A stretch of 64,000 nucleotides of DNA from Sinorhizobium chiapasense (GCF_036488675.1 NZ_CP133148.1:1860001-1924000); one strand, 5' to 3'. Positions 46,207 to 55,507 are shown, numbered from the stretch's first letter. Notes: a model not told the origin generated them from the letters alone. Made by a program: numbers and translations.

Positions 46207-46611
46207 CTATGCAGTCAGCTTGCCGCTGATAAAGCGGAACTCCTGCGTCTTGCCGCCATAACCATAGGCTGCTGCGGAGACTTCGTGAACGAGCACATAG
46301 CTTTCCGGATGAACCTTTCCGAGAAGCTTCCCGAAGCCGCCGTAGATCGCTTCGATGTAGGCGGCCATTTCCTGCTTTGTGTTCGTGCCGTCGACGACCT
46401 TGATGTCCAGCCAGAAGCTGTTTGTCTCCTGCGACGCGATCGACTTTCCGCCGGCAAACCAGTGCTGCGGGTCGACATAGCCGACCGCAACCGCGGTGAC
46501 GGTCGGATCCTTGCGCAGGTGCGCTTGCGTCAGTTGGCTGACCTCCGCCGCGATTCTTGCGGACAGTTCCGGGTCCGGACGGCCCGCGACAGTGACGTTG
46601 ATGATGGGCAT
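46207..46611 (-). CDS. Tautomerase-superfamily protein
   Basis: 134 aa from the ATG at 46611, giving MPIINVTV so that Pro becomes the N-terminal catalytic residue as in 4-oxalocrotonate tautomerases; starting three codons earlier would bury it. About twice the size of a 4-OT monomer, closer to the MSAD/cis-CaaD size class. The substrate is unknown. It diverges from the LysR gene at 46717. Confidence 0.8.
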   Translation of the reverse strand: MPIINVTVAGRPDPELSARIAAEVSQLTQAHLRKDPTVTAVAVGYVDPQHWFAGGKSIASQETNSFWLDIKVVDGTNTKQEMAAYIEAIYGGFGKLLGKVHPESYVLVHEVSAAAYGYGGKTQEFRFISGKLTA

Positions 46612-46716
46612 GGCAAGCACCTTTCGACTGCAGTTGTTCTTGACGTTCAGCTTGCCATCACCAACACATCAATAAAATCAAATTGTCTTGCATGATTAGT
46701 TCTGTATCATAGAACT

Positions 46717-47592
46717 ATGAATCCCATCGATCCCGATCTCCTGCGCACATTCCTCGCCTTCGCCGAGGGCGGTTCGCTTGCCCGCGCCGCAACGGCAGTC
46801 AATCGTTCCCCTTCCGCCGTGACGGCGCAGATGCAGCGCCTCGAAACACTGATCGGCGAGCCGCTTCTGGCCCCGGCCGGGCGCGGGCGCACGCTGACGC
46901 CGGTCGGCGAGGAACTCGTGGATCACGCCCGCCGCATCCTCGACGCGCATCGCGATGCCTGGCTCAGCCTCCGGGGCGCGCGCGCCGACGGACGGATCTC
47001 GCTCGGCAGCACGCAGGATTTCGCCGATACGACGCTGCCCGACATCTTGCGCCGCTTCGCTCGCTCGCATCCGCGGGTTCGCCTCGACCTCAGGATTGGC
47101 AGGTCGAAGGAACTGGCCACGGCCTTCGATCAGGGCCAGGTCGACATTCTGCTGACCATGCGGCAGGCGCCCGCCGCCGACGAACTGCTCTTTTTGAAAG
47201 AAGAGATGATCTGGCTTTGCGCCGACAAGGGGCTGGCAACGGCCGACGCCGAAGTTCCGCTGGCTGTGCTCGACCCGCCCTGCGGCTTTCGGGCAGCGGC
47301 GATCTCGGCGCTCGAAGCGGCCGGCCGCCCCTTCCGGATCGCTGCGACGAGCCCGAGCCTGTCTGGCCTGCGCGCCGCCGTCATGAGCGGCATTGCCGTC
47401 ACGACGCGCACTGCAAGGTTTCAGGGGCCTGGAATAGAGCAGGCGCCCGCGCATCTCGACCTGCCGCCCCTGCCCGCGGCCGAATTCAGCCTGCGCCTGC
47501 GAGCACATGCTGACAAGCCCGCGACAGATCTCGCGGCTGTTCTGGCGGACGAACTGCCGCGCCGAGGCAGTCGCCAAGGGCCTGACGCGTGA
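46717..47592 (+). CDS. LysR-family transcriptional regulator
   Basis: 291 aa. N-terminal winged HTH (LLRTFLAFAEGGSLARAATAVNRSPSAVTAQMQRLE) and a co-inducer-binding domain. Divergent from the tautomerase gene, with an AT-rich 105-bp gap, so the tautomerase is its likely target. bmt follows 97 bp downstream on the same strand. Confidence 0.9.
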   Translation: MNPIDPDLLRTFLAFAEGGSLARAATAVNRSPSAVTAQMQRLETLIGEPLLAPAGRGRTLTPVGEELVDHARRILDAHRDAWLSLRGARADGRISLGSTQDFADTTLPDILRRFARSHPRVRLDLRIGRSKELATAFDQGQVDILLTMRQAPAADELLFLKEEMIWLCADKGLATADAEVPLAVLDPPCGFRAAAISALEAAGRPFRIAATSPSLSGLRAAVMSGIAVTTRTARFQGPGIEQAPAHLDLPPLPAAEFSLRLRAHADKPATDLAAVLADELPRRGSRQGPDA

Positions 47593-47638
47593 AGCACCGA
47601 TTTTTCCGGCATGCTCCGGCGAAGTCTGTTGCAATCAC

Positions 47639-47654
47639 ATAAAGATATCTTTAT
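47639..47654. promoter_or_regulatory. 16-bp perfect palindrome before bmt, likely operator
   Basis: ATAAAGATATCTTTAT is a perfect palindrome 36 bp before the bmt ATG in an otherwise GC-rich area. AT-rich palindromes of this kind are used by ArsR-family regulators of methionine/SAH metabolism in other Proteobacteria; that link is from memory and is inference here. Confidence 0.6.
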
Positions 47655-47689
47655 ATCTTATTGCAATTTCATTCAGCCGGGAAAAACCG

Positions 47690-48706
47690 ATGTCCGCTTC
47701 CGATGCCCTTTCCGATCTCCTTGCCCAGAAGGGCGTGCTGCTTGCCGATGGTGCGACCGGGACGTCGCTCTTTGCCATGGGGCTCGAGGCCGGCGAAGCG
47801 CCGGAGCTCTGGAACGAGGCGAAGCCGGAAAACATCACCAAGCTGCATCAGGATTTTGTCGATGCCGGCGCCGACATCATCCTCACCAATTCCTTCGGCG
47901 GCACGCGTCATCGGCTGAAGCTGCACCAGGCCGAGGACCGCGTCCATGCGCTGAACAAGCGCGCAGCCGAAATCGCCCGCGCCGTTGCCGACAAGGCGCC
48001 GCGCAAGGTCATCACCGCCGGCTCCGTCGGCCCGACCGGCGAACTCCTGATCCCGCTCGGCGCGCTTTCCTATGAGGATGCCGTTGCAGCCTTTGCCGAG
48101 CAGATCGAAGGCTTGAAGGCGGGCGGCGCGGAAGTCGCCTGGATCGAAACCATGTCCTCGCCGGACGAAATCCGCGCGGCGGCCGAGGCGGCCACCAAGG
48201 TCGGCCTCCCCTACGTCTATACCGGCTCGTTCGATACCGCCGGCAAGACGATGATGGGTCTCCACCCCGGGGACATTCACGCGGTCGCCGGCGACATCGG
48301 CGAAGGCCCGGTCGCGGTCGGCGCCAATTGCGGCGTCGGCGCCTCCGATATCCTATCCTCGCTGCTCGACATGACCGCGGCGGCCCCGGAGGCAACCGTA
48401 GTCGTCAAGGGCAATTGCGGCATCCCGGAATTCCGCGGCTCCGAGATCCATTATTCCGGCACCCCGCCGCTGATGGCGGAATATGTGCGGCTGGCGGTCG
48501 ACGCCGGCGCGAAGATCATCGGCGGCTGCTGCGGCACCTCCTGCAACCATCTCGCCGCGATGCGCCTCGCGCTCGACAACCACGCGAAGGGCGAGCGCCC
48601 GACGCTCGACGTCATCGTCGAAAAGATCGGCCCCTTGCGCAACAAGACCGCCAACGAAGGCGCCTCCGCCCCGACGCGCGAACGCGGTAGCCGCCGCCGC
48701 GCCTGA
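47690..48706 (+). CDS. bmt: Bmt, zinc-dependent homocysteine S-methyltransferase
   Basis: 338 aa from the ATG at 47690 behind GGGAAAAA. PF02574-type barrel with the zinc Cys set C214 (GANCGVG) and C280/C281 (GGCCGTS) and the N-terminal LLADGATGTSLF. It methylates homocysteine to methionine. The family covers betaine-homocysteine methyltransferases and the first domain of MetH, so the donor could be betaine itself or the methyl-corrinoid protein at 56038. Confidence 0.9.
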   Translation: MSASDALSDLLAQKGVLLADGATGTSLFAMGLEAGEAPELWNEAKPENITKLHQDFVDAGADIILTNSFGGTRHRLKLHQAEDRVHALNKRAAEIARAVADKAPRKVITAGSVGPTGELLIPLGALSYEDAVAAFAEQIEGLKAGGAEVAWIETMSSPDEIRAAAEAATKVGLPYVYTGSFDTAGKTMMGLHPGDIHAVAGDIGEGPVAVGANCGVGASDILSSLLDMTAAAPEATVVVKGNCGIPEFRGSEIHYSGTPPLMAEYVRLAVDAGAKIIGGCCGTSCNHLAAMRLALDNHAKGERPTLDVIVEKIGPLRNKTANEGASAPTRERGSRRRA

Positions 48707-48736
48707 GACGGCCAGACTGCGCAGCACGAAACGACA

Positions 48737-48771
48737 AACGCTCCGGTGCGGAATGCCCGGAGCGTTCTTCT
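48737..48771 (+). terminator. Intrinsic terminator of bmt
   Basis: AACGCTCCGG pairs exactly with CCGGAGCGTT across a 10-nt loop, followed by CTTCTTTG. It lies 31 bp after the bmt stop. Confidence 0.75.
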
Positions 48772-48918
48772 TTGTTCTTCGACGAACGTCGGGCGCGGCG
48801 GCGTGCAGCACCGTCGCGAAGACGGGCGTCGAATCCCGGCCCATATTCTCCGCCTCGCTTGCGGATGGCCGACGGCTGACCTATCCCCGAAGGATGTTTC
48901 GATTCGAGGAGACGAACG

Positions 48919-49266
48919 ATGAACGCCGGGCCAGCCGCCTTTCCGGACAGGGACACGACCGCCGCCAAGCTTTCGAGCTTCGGCGAGGCCGACCGATCCT
49001 TCGTCAAGCTTCTGATGGAAAACGCCGAGCAGGATGAGAACCTGATGGAAGGCCTGCAACGCCACCTCGACCTCGCCGTAGAGGCCCGTTTCCTGAACTC
49101 GCTGAAGCTGGAGAAACTCGGTGAATGGCTCGGCAACGAGGCGCCCGCCCGCCTGCAAATGCGCCTCATGGAAGCTGCCCGCTCCAGCGAGCATCCGGCC
49201 TATCAGGCGTTCAAGAACGGGCTAACGAAATCCGGCGGCCTGCAGCGGGCATTTCCAAGGGCGTAG
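48919..49266 (+). CDS. 115-aa hypothetical protein
   Basis: Not recognised. All-helical, acidic in the middle (LLMENAEQDENLMEGLQRHLDL), with several conserved-looking Leu heptads but no membrane segment. The ATG follows GAGGAGACG. It is set apart by the bmt terminator upstream and repeats downstream. Confidence 0.65.
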   Translation: MNAGPAAFPDRDTTAAKLSSFGEADRSFVKLLMENAEQDENLMEGLQRHLDLAVEARFLNSLKLEKLGEWLGNEAPARLQMRLMEAARSSEHPAYQAFKNGLTKSGGLQRAFPRA

Positions 49267-49294
49267 CAACTTCGATTCACCAACAGCTGTCCCG

Positions 49295-49464
49295 CCCCTC
49301 ACCCTGCCCTCTCCCCGCAAGCGGGGCGAGGGTGAGTCGCGCTCGCGGCCCGTGACGCACCCCCGTCACCAGCCCTCGTAGAATAGCTTGGAACTTGGCG
49401 GAGCCGGTGCAGCGTCGCCCTTCTCCCCGCCTGCGGGGAGAAGGTGCCGGCAGGCGGATGAGGG
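49295..49464. repeat. Two REP-like palindromes
   Basis: CTCTCCCCGC-AA-GCGGGGCGAG at 49295-49336 and TTCTCCCCGC-CT-GCGGGGAGAA at 49416-49464, the latter joined to TGCCGGCAGG. They lie between convergent genes, where such repeats commonly end transcription. Confidence 0.7.
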
Positions 49465-49478
49465 GCGGCACCGCGGCG

Positions 49479-51488
49479 TCATTCCCCCGAAAGCCCTTTC
49501 GCCAGCCGTACCAGATTGACGAACTCCCCGCGGTATCCGAACGGGTCTGCCCCCTTGGCGCCCGCGGCAAGATCGGCGATCGCCGTGTAGGAATAGCCCG
49601 AAAGCGCCGGATTTCCCGCAAGCGTCTGGCCGAAAGCAGCGACGGCGGTTGAGAAACGGACGTCCACAGGAGCTTCGGCGAGCGACGGCACGGCATTCGC
49701 CTCCGTGACTGGCGTGGTGATCAACTCGCTCTTGTCGCCATCCGGCTTCTTGTAGCGGATCTTGAGATAGGCGAGTTCGCCCGAATGCGCTGTCGCGTTC
49801 GCCGCCGGCTTTTCTACCGTCGCATAGCGCAGGTCGTCGTTGAGGACCGCCGGGCTTCCCTTCGGCGTCACTTCGTAGATCGCGGTGACGCTGTGACCCG
49901 AGCCGATATCGCCGGCATCCACCCGGTCGTTGTTGAAATCCTCGCGTTTCAGCGCCCGGGTCTCGTAGCCGATGAGACGATACTCCGCGATTGCCGCCGG
50001 GTTGAACTCCACTTGCAGCTTGATGTCCTTGGCGATCGGGAAGAGCGACGAGCCCGCTTCCTCGACCAACGTCTTCTGCGCCTCCGCAAGTGTATCGATA
50101 TAGGCGGCAACGCCGTTGCCGTTCTGGGCGATCGCCTGCATCAGCGCGTCGTTGTAATTGCCACGACCGAAGCCGAGCACCGAGAGGAAGATGCCCGTTT
50201 TGCGCTTTTCCTCGACCAGCCGTTTCAGCTCCTCGTCGCTCGACGGGCCGACATTGAAGTCGCCGTCGGTCGCCAGCAGGATGCGGTTTACGCCGCCCTT
50301 CACGAGAGCCTTTTCGGCCAGTTGATAGGCCTCGTCGATGCCGGCAGCGCCGGCCGTGGAGCCGCCGGGCGCCAGCGTATCGATCGCCGCCAGGATCTTC
50401 GCCTTGTCCTTGACCGCCGTCGGCTCGAGGACCGTCCCTGCATTCCCGGCATAAGTGACGATCGACACCGTGTCGTCAGGCTTCAGCCCGTCGACAAGCA
50501 GGCGGAAAGCGTTCTTCAACAGCGGCAGCTTGTCCGGCTCGTCCATGGAACCGGAAACGTCGATCAGGAACACGAGGTTCGCCTTCGGCGCTTCCGCAGG
50601 CACGACCTCATAGCCCTTGATCGCCACATGCATCAGGCGCGTGCCCGCGTTCCAGGGGGTCGGCGTGACGGTGACAGTCGCCCTGAAGGGTACCGCAGCC
50701 GACGTCGGGCGCGGCCAGTCATAGGGGAAATAGTTGACCATCTCCTCGATGCGCACGGCATCGGGATTGGGCATCTCTCCTGCCATCAGCGAGCGGCGGA
50801 CGAAGGAATAGGAGGCCGTATCGACATCGGCGGAGAACGTCGAGACCGGCTCAGTCGCCGCACTGTTCACCGGATTGGCATCGGCGTTGCCGAAGCGCTC
50901 GCGGCTCTCGGCCGGCGGCGGAAGAATGTCGGCCGGTGTCGTCGGCGACGGCATGATCTCCATGCGTCCCCGCGCCGCAAAGCCGGCCGTGCCACCGAGC
51001 GTGCTCATGGGAGCCGCCGTGTCGGCGGCCGTTCGGCTCGCCATCGCGTCGACTTCTGCGGCCGCCGGCGCTTCGCTTTTCACCTCTTCCGCAAGTTTTG
51101 CAGCGGCCTGTGCCGCCTGTGAGCGCGCCAGCGACGCGCCGCTCTCCGCCACAGGCGCGGCCGACTTCGGTTCGGGCTTTGCTGCAATCGCGGTTTGCTG
51201 CTCGGGCAGCCGATCATTACGGATCATTTCCACGGTCAGGAAGGCAGCGGCGGGCACAACGATCAGGGTTGCCAGCGCCGATCCGGCAAGCAATTTCCGG
51301 TTCATGATGGGGCTCCATATCCGGTTGAGGATGGAGCTTGGACGAGCGGGCACTACTGCTCCTTGGGCGGCGCTCGAATTTTCCGCCGTGTCATAGGCTT
51401 CCATCGCGGCGGCGAGCGCGCGCGCCCGCGCTTCGCTCGAAGGCGTCGGCGGCAGCTTTGCGGCAAGCGTTTCGAAATCGTCGGTCAT
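49479..51488 (-). CDS. von Willebrand factor type A domain membrane protein (YfbK-like)
   Basis: 669 aa from the ATG at 51488 (GGAGG 10 nt upstream). An N-terminal cytoplasmic stretch, a membrane segment near 68-88 (LLAGSALATLIVVPAAAFLTV), an Ala-rich region, then a VWA domain with the metal site DVSGSMDEPDK near 305 and a C-terminal DUF3520-like domain. It overlaps the ECF sigma gene upstream, so it may act with it; the N-terminal part is the size of a small anti-sigma domain. Confidence 0.88.
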   Translation of the reverse strand: MTDDFETLAAKLPPTPSSEARARALAAAMEAYDTAENSSAAQGAVVPARPSSILNRIWSPIMNRKLLAGSALATLIVVPAAAFLTVEMIRNDRLPEQQTAIAAKPEPKSAAPVAESGASLARSQAAQAAAKLAEEVKSEAPAAAEVDAMASRTAADTAAPMSTLGGTAGFAARGRMEIMPSPTTPADILPPPAESRERFGNADANPVNSAATEPVSTFSADVDTASYSFVRRSLMAGEMPNPDAVRIEEMVNYFPYDWPRPTSAAVPFRATVTVTPTPWNAGTRLMHVAIKGYEVVPAEAPKANLVFLIDVSGSMDEPDKLPLLKNAFRLLVDGLKPDDTVSIVTYAGNAGTVLEPTAVKDKAKILAAIDTLAPGGSTAGAAGIDEAYQLAEKALVKGGVNRILLATDGDFNVGPSSDEELKRLVEEKRKTGIFLSVLGFGRGNYNDALMQAIAQNGNGVAAYIDTLAEAQKTLVEEAGSSLFPIAKDIKLQVEFNPAAIAEYRLIGYETRALKREDFNNDRVDAGDIGSGHSVTAIYEVTPKGSPAVLNDDLRYATVEKPAANATAHSGELAYLKIRYKKPDGDKSELITTPVTEANAVPSLAEAPVDVRFSTAVAAFGQTLAGNPALSGYSYTAIADLAAGAKGADPFGYRGEFVNLVRLAKGLSGE

Positions 51489-51490
51489 GA

Positions 51491-52018
51491 TCACACAGCC
51501 TCCTTGCCGAGCATGGTCCGCAGACGCTTGCGCGCCTCATGGACATGCCAGGAGATGGTCGCTTCGGAGCAGCCGAGCACGTCTGCCGCCGCGGCATGGC
51601 TCAGGCCTTCGGCGTAGACGAGCAGGACGGCATCGCATTGTTTTTCCGGCAGCGCCCGGACTGCCGTCCAGAGCGCTTCCCGCCGGTCCTCGTCCTCTCT
51701 GTCAGGCGTACGCTGCGCCGCTGGATCCGACGCATAGGCCGCAATCTTGCGCTCATCGCGCACCCGGCGGCGGCGATGGTCGCGCGCGGCGTTGAGCGTC
51801 AGCGTATAGAGCCAGGTTCGAAAACGGCTCGTGCCACGAAAGCCGCGGATAGCGGAACCGAGCCGAATGCAGACATCCTGCGCGATATCCTCCGCGTCGG
51901 TCACGTTGCCGGACCAGCGCCAGGCAACGGCGTGCACGAAATCATAGTGGCGCTCGACCAGAAGGCTGAACGCCTCCCTGTCGCCCCTCACCGCCCTCTC
52001 AACGAGTTCCGCGTCCAA
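51491..52018 (-). CDS. ECF-type RNA polymerase sigma factor
   Basis: 175 aa. Region 2 (HYDFVHAVAWRWSGNVTDAEDIAQDVCIRL with the DAEDIAQD core) and region 4 (LPEKQCDAVLLVYAEGLSHAAAADVLGCSEATISWHVHEARKRL) are clear. The stop overlaps the start of the VWA gene, so the two are coupled. The regulon is unknown. Confidence 0.92.
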   Translation of the reverse strand: MDAELVERAVRGDREAFSLLVERHYDFVHAVAWRWSGNVTDAEDIAQDVCIRLGSAIRGFRGTSRFRTWLYTLTLNAARDHRRRRVRDERKIAAYASDPAAQRTPDREDEDRREALWTAVRALPEKQCDAVLLVYAEGLSHAAAADVLGCSEATISWHVHEARKRLRTMLGKEAV

Positions 52019-52107
52019 GTCCGTGCCCGCTTTTGACCTGTTTGCCCGTTAGACGTCCGCCGGCAGCCATTCCTTGGGGCCGCGATCAAAAAAATCACGC
52101 TGCCGAT

Positions 52108-52875
52108 TCAGCGCGGAAACCGGTCAACGACGGCGATGATCGGCCCGAGCGGAAACAGCCGATCGTGGCGATTGATCTCCGGCGCATAGAGGCTCGAAAT
52201 CGTACCATCGAGAAAGAGTGCATTCGGGCAATCAAGGGCGTCGCGAAACAGCGTCGCGAAATCGTGAAAGCGCGCCGGCCGTTTCGACACCGCGAAGACC
52301 ACCTCGCCCGAAACCGTCACGCCAACTCCGTTGCGGGTTTTGAGACTGTCGCTGTTTGGCAGGAAGCGCGGATGCAGCGCCCCGTCGATCACCAGCATCG
52401 GACCGGATTGCGTCGCGAAGCGCGGCTTGATACCGGCGGCGCGATAGGCCTCCGCCGCCATCACCCCCGCCTTGCCGTCTCCGACATAGAAAACGCCGTT
52501 CGGCAACAGATGGAAATTCCCCCAACCGGAATTGGTGTTGAGCGGCGCCTGCTCCACGCCCTCTTCGACATGCAGGCCGACCGGGGAAAGATCCTCGTGG
52601 TACATACCGCCATTCATGGCGAAGACGAGATATTCGTCGCGCTGGCGCAACTCGAGCGACAGCGCCCTGAAGGACTTGAACGGCACGCCCGCCTGATCCT
52701 TGTTGTAGAGGCGAATGTCGCTCGCCGCCGGGTCGAAGCTGCAGGCGATATAGTCCTGCCCGAGGTGGCTGACGCTGCGGCAGGCGGCATATGCTGCGTC
52801 AGCCGGCGAGGGTTTGGCGAAGCCAGCCATGAAAACGGCGGCACCGACGAGGAAGGCTTTCGGAAACAGTGGCAT
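52108..52875 (-). CDS. Secreted phosphodiester glycosidase-like protein (DUF2233/NAGPA)
   Basis: 255 aa from the ATG at 52875, which gives a signal peptide (FLVGAAVFMAGFAKPSPADA). The motifs FAMNGGMYHEDLSPVGLHVE, SGPMLVIDG, TRNGVGVT and NALFLDGTISSLY are those of the DUF2233 family. Members remove or process sugar phosphodiesters; the substrate here is unknown. Confidence 0.8.
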   Translation of the reverse strand: MPLFPKAFLVGAAVFMAGFAKPSPADAAYAACRSVSHLGQDYIACSFDPAASDIRLYNKDQAGVPFKSFRALSLELRQRDEYLVFAMNGGMYHEDLSPVGLHVEEGVEQAPLNTNSGWGNFHLLPNGVFYVGDGKAGVMAAEAYRAAGIKPRFATQSGPMLVIDGALHPRFLPNSDSLKTRNGVGVTVSGEVVFAVSKRPARFHDFATLFRDALDCPNALFLDGTISSLYAPEINRHDRLFPLGPIIAVVDRFPR

Positions 52876-52960
52876 GGTTCGCGACTCGAAGCGGATCGTG
52901 ACGCGTAGCATCGCACGGATTGCGGCGAAAATTGATGTTTGCATTCGCGATCGCGGAAAG

Positions 52961-53113
52961 CCCCTCATCCACCTGCCGGCACCTTCTCCCCGCAAGCGGG
53001 GCGAAGGGACCCGCCGCGCCCGCTCGCCCGGCTAGCCGAACTGGAAGAAGGGACAACCGCGCGCCCTTTAAGTCCCCTCTCCCCGCGTGCGGGGAGAGGG
53101 TTAGGGTGAGGGG
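52961..53113. repeat. Two REP-like palindromes
   Basis: Units at 52961-53010 (with ACCTGCCGGC and TTCTCCCCGC-AA-GCGGGG) and at 53071-53113 (CCTCTCCCCGC-GT-GCGGGGAGAGG). Same family as at 49295-49464, in the gap between the DUF2233 gene and the ferredoxin-like gene. Confidence 0.7.
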
Positions 53114-53126
53114 CAATTCGGGTCGG

Positions 53127-53825
53127 CTACAAACTCAGCGCCGCCATATGGAAACGCAGTTGCTGAACTGGATAGCGATAACCCATCCCCACCGGACAGG
53201 CATCGCGCGAGATGCATCCTTGCGTGTGACAACCGACTGCCCCCGCCTGCGTCCTCAAATGGGCACGGCAGCGCCCGACATCGAATGTGCGGGCGGCCAA
53301 GGCGTCAGCTGGGCAGGCGGAGACGCACGGCTTTTCCACACAGGCATCGCAAGGATGGCCAACTGAAACTTTTCCCGTCTGCGGCAACACCCGATCAAAA
53401 CCGAGCGCGGCGCGATAGCCGTGCCACAGCCCATAGTGCGGATGAATAAGAATACCGAGCGGAGAAGCCTGCAGTCCCTCGGCGCGCATCGCCCATTGCT
53501 GAAAGGGCTGCCACGGCGGATCGGAGGGGAAATAGGCGGTGGCGCCGGCCGCATCGGCAATCGGCTGGATCACGCATTTGGACCAATTGTCGAGCGGATC
53601 CGTTCCACCGCGATCCGTCTCATGCTCGCGCCAGCGGTCGAACGGCTTCCACAGCGAGCCGCCGATATTTCCGATGAGCACGACACTGGCGGTGGGCTTG
53701 CCGTCTGCAAGCATCGGAGCGGCCTCGCCATCGAAAAAATTCACTGTGCCGCGCAAAAAAAGACCGTGCGGCGCGAGCGCCGCACGGATCGTTTCAAGCA
53801 ATTCGCCCGCCGAAGGATCCGTCAT
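53127..53825 (-). CDS. 4Fe-4S ferredoxin-type protein next to mttB
   Basis: 232 aa from the ATG at 53825. A soluble N-terminal domain of about 165 residues is followed by CDACVEKPCVSACPADAL and further Cys (CRAHLRTQAGAVGCHTQGCISRDACPVG). The Cys pattern can hold one cluster and perhaps a second. The start overlaps as ATGA the end of the open tail after mttB. It may pass electrons for corrinoid repair, but this is inference from position. Confidence 0.75.
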   Translation of the reverse strand: MTDPSAGELLETIRAALAPHGLFLRGTVNFFDGEAAPMLADGKPTASVVLIGNIGGSLWKPFDRWREHETDRGGTDPLDNWSKCVIQPIADAAGATAYFPSDPPWQPFQQWAMRAEGLQASPLGILIHPHYGLWHGYRAALGFDRVLPQTGKVSVGHPCDACVEKPCVSACPADALAARTFDVGRCRAHLRTQAGAVGCHTQGCISRDACPVGMGYRYPVQQLRFHMAALSL

Positions 53826-53932
53826 TTCGGTTTCGGCCCCTGAAGTTCGTAATGCGGGCGCCAGACCTCCTTCTGGATCATGTCGGCCACCTGCGCCGCG
53901 CCGCCTTGCTCCCTGGCTCGCTCGGGAGCCTT
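53822..53932 (-). other. 36-codon open tail in the mttB frame after its TGA
   Basis: Directly after the mttB TGA (53933-53935) the same frame stays open for 36 codons, reads AREQGGAAQVADMIQKEV then WRPHYELQGPKPK, and ends in a TGA that overlaps the ferredoxin-like ATG. The composition looks coding. It may be the lost end of mttB, a readthrough extension, or a separate 19-codon frame starting at ATG 53878. Confidence 0.45.
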
Positions 53933-55507
53933 TCAGGTGAAGGCGTCCGGCATCGAGTCCTTGCGCTTGGCGATATAGTCCTTCAGCGCCTCGTCGATTG
54001 CCGGATCGAGGTAAGGTGCCTCGTAATGCTCCAGCCAGCTGCGGGCCAGCGCATTGGCGCGCTGCTCGATCCGCTTCTCGCCTTCGATTTCCCACTGCTC
54101 GAAGGAATTGTTGTCGGCGAGCGGCGAGCGGTAGAAGGCGGTCTGGAAATTCGCCTGGGTATGGGCGCAGCCGAGATAGTGGCTGCCCGGACCGACTTCG
54201 CGAATCGCGTCCAGCGCCTGGGCGTTTTCGGAAAGGTCCACGCCTTCGGCCATCTTCTGCATCATGCCGAGCTGGTCCTGGTCGATCATGAACTTCTCGT
54301 AGGACGAGACGAGACCGCCTTCGAGCCAGCCGGCCGCGTGCAGCACGAAATTGGTGCCGGCGAGCAGCGTCATGTTCAGCGTGTTCGCCGATTCATGCGC
54401 CGCCTGCGCATCCGGAACCTTGGAGCCGCAGAGCGAGCCGCCGGTCCGGAAGGGCAGCCCGAGGCGGCGGGCAAGCTGCGCTGCGCCGTAGGAGACGAGC
54501 GACGGCTCCGGCGTACCGAAGGTCGGCGCGCCCGACTGCATCGAAATCGACGCCGCGAACGTCCCGAACAGCACCGGCGCACCCTTGCGGATGAGCTGGG
54601 TGAAGGACGCACCCGCGAGCACTTCGGCAAGGATCTGCGTCAGCGTGCCGGCGACGGTGACCGGGCTCATCGCGCCGGAGAGGATGAACGGCGAAAGCAC
54701 GCAGGCCTGGTTGTGGCGTGCATAGACCTTGAGCGCGCCCACCATGGTCTCGTCGAAAACCATCGGCGAATTGGCGTTGATGAGGTTCAGCGTCACCGTA
54801 TTCTTTTCGACGAAATCGTCGCCGAAAACGATCTTCGCCATGGCGATCGTGTCTTCGGCGCGTTCCGGCGCCGTAACCGAGCCCATGAACGGTTTGTCGG
54901 AATATTTGATATGGCTGTAGACCATATCGAGATGGCGCTTGTTGACCGGGATGTCGACCGGCTCGCACACGGTCCCGCCCGACGAATGCATCGACGGCGC
55001 CATGTAGGCAAGCTTCACGAAATTGCGGAAATCCTCGATCGTCGCGTAGCGGCGGTTGCCGTCGAGATCGCGCACGAAGGGCGGGCCGTAGACCGGTGCA
55101 AAGATCGTTGCCTTGCCGCCGACGTGCGCACTGCGCTCAGGATTGCGCGCATGCCAGGTGAAGTCCGACGGCGCGGTCTTCAAGAGTTCGCGGCAGAGCC
55201 CCTTCGGGAAATGAACACGCTGCCCGCGCACGTCGGCGCCGGCTGCCTTCCAGAGATCGAGCGCTTCGGCGTCATCGCGAAACTCGATGCCGATTTCCTC
55301 GAGCACGGTGTCGGCGTTGCGCTCGATGAGCTGCAGGCCTTCCTCGTCGAGCACTTCGTATTCGCGAATCTTGCGCTGGATATAGGGCAGAGACGGTCCC
55401 GGACCGCCGCCGGTGCGTGACGCCCGGCGCGCCGCCGCTCCCCGTCCCTCGCCACGCGCGCGGCGTCCGCCGCCTTCGACCGCGCCTTGTTCTGTCACGT
55501 CGCTCAT
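53933..55507 (-). CDS. MttB-family (non-pyrrolysine) methylamine:corrinoid methyltransferase
   Basis: 524 aa of the trimethylamine methyltransferase superfamily (PF06253). An Arg/Gly-rich N-terminal 40 residues precede the barrel; GPPFVRDLDG, HIKYSDKPFMGSVT and GGSLCGSKVPDAQAAHESAN are family-like stretches. No in-frame TAG is present, so no pyrrolysine is used; such members act on glycine betaine or related quaternary amines. It diverges from the corrinoid-protein gene across 530 bp that hold an FNR-like box. Confidence 0.9.
   Translation of the reverse strand: MSDVTEQGAVEGGGRRARGEGRGAAARRASRTGGGPGPSLPYIQRKIREYEVLDEEGLQLIERNADTVLEEIGIEFRDDAEALDLWKAAGADVRGQRVHFPKGLCRELLKTAPSDFTWHARNPERSAHVGGKATIFAPVYGPPFVRDLDGNRRYATIEDFRNFVKLAYMAPSMHSSGGTVCEPVDIPVNKRHLDMVYSHIKYSDKPFMGSVTAPERAEDTIAMAKIVFGDDFVEKNTVTLNLINANSPMVFDETMVGALKVYARHNQACVLSPFILSGAMSPVTVAGTLTQILAEVLAGASFTQLIRKGAPVLFGTFAASISMQSGAPTFGTPEPSLVSYGAAQLARRLGLPFRTGGSLCGSKVPDAQAAHESANTLNMTLLAGTNFVLHAAGWLEGGLVSSYEKFMIDQDQLGMMQKMAEGVDLSENAQALDAIREVGPGSHYLGCAHTQANFQTAFYRSPLADNNSFEQWEIEGEKRIEQRANALARSWLEHYEAPYLDPAIDEALKDYIAKRKDSMPDAFT

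Noticed and set aside
53852..55420. 522-codon open frame on the plus strand
   Set aside because: Antisense to the mttB-like gene. No ribosome-binding site and a shadow-like composition.
53933..55507. Pyrrolysine in the MttB-family protein
   Set aside because: The frame is open through the region of the usual UAG and contains no in-frame TAG, so this is a non-pyrrolysine member.
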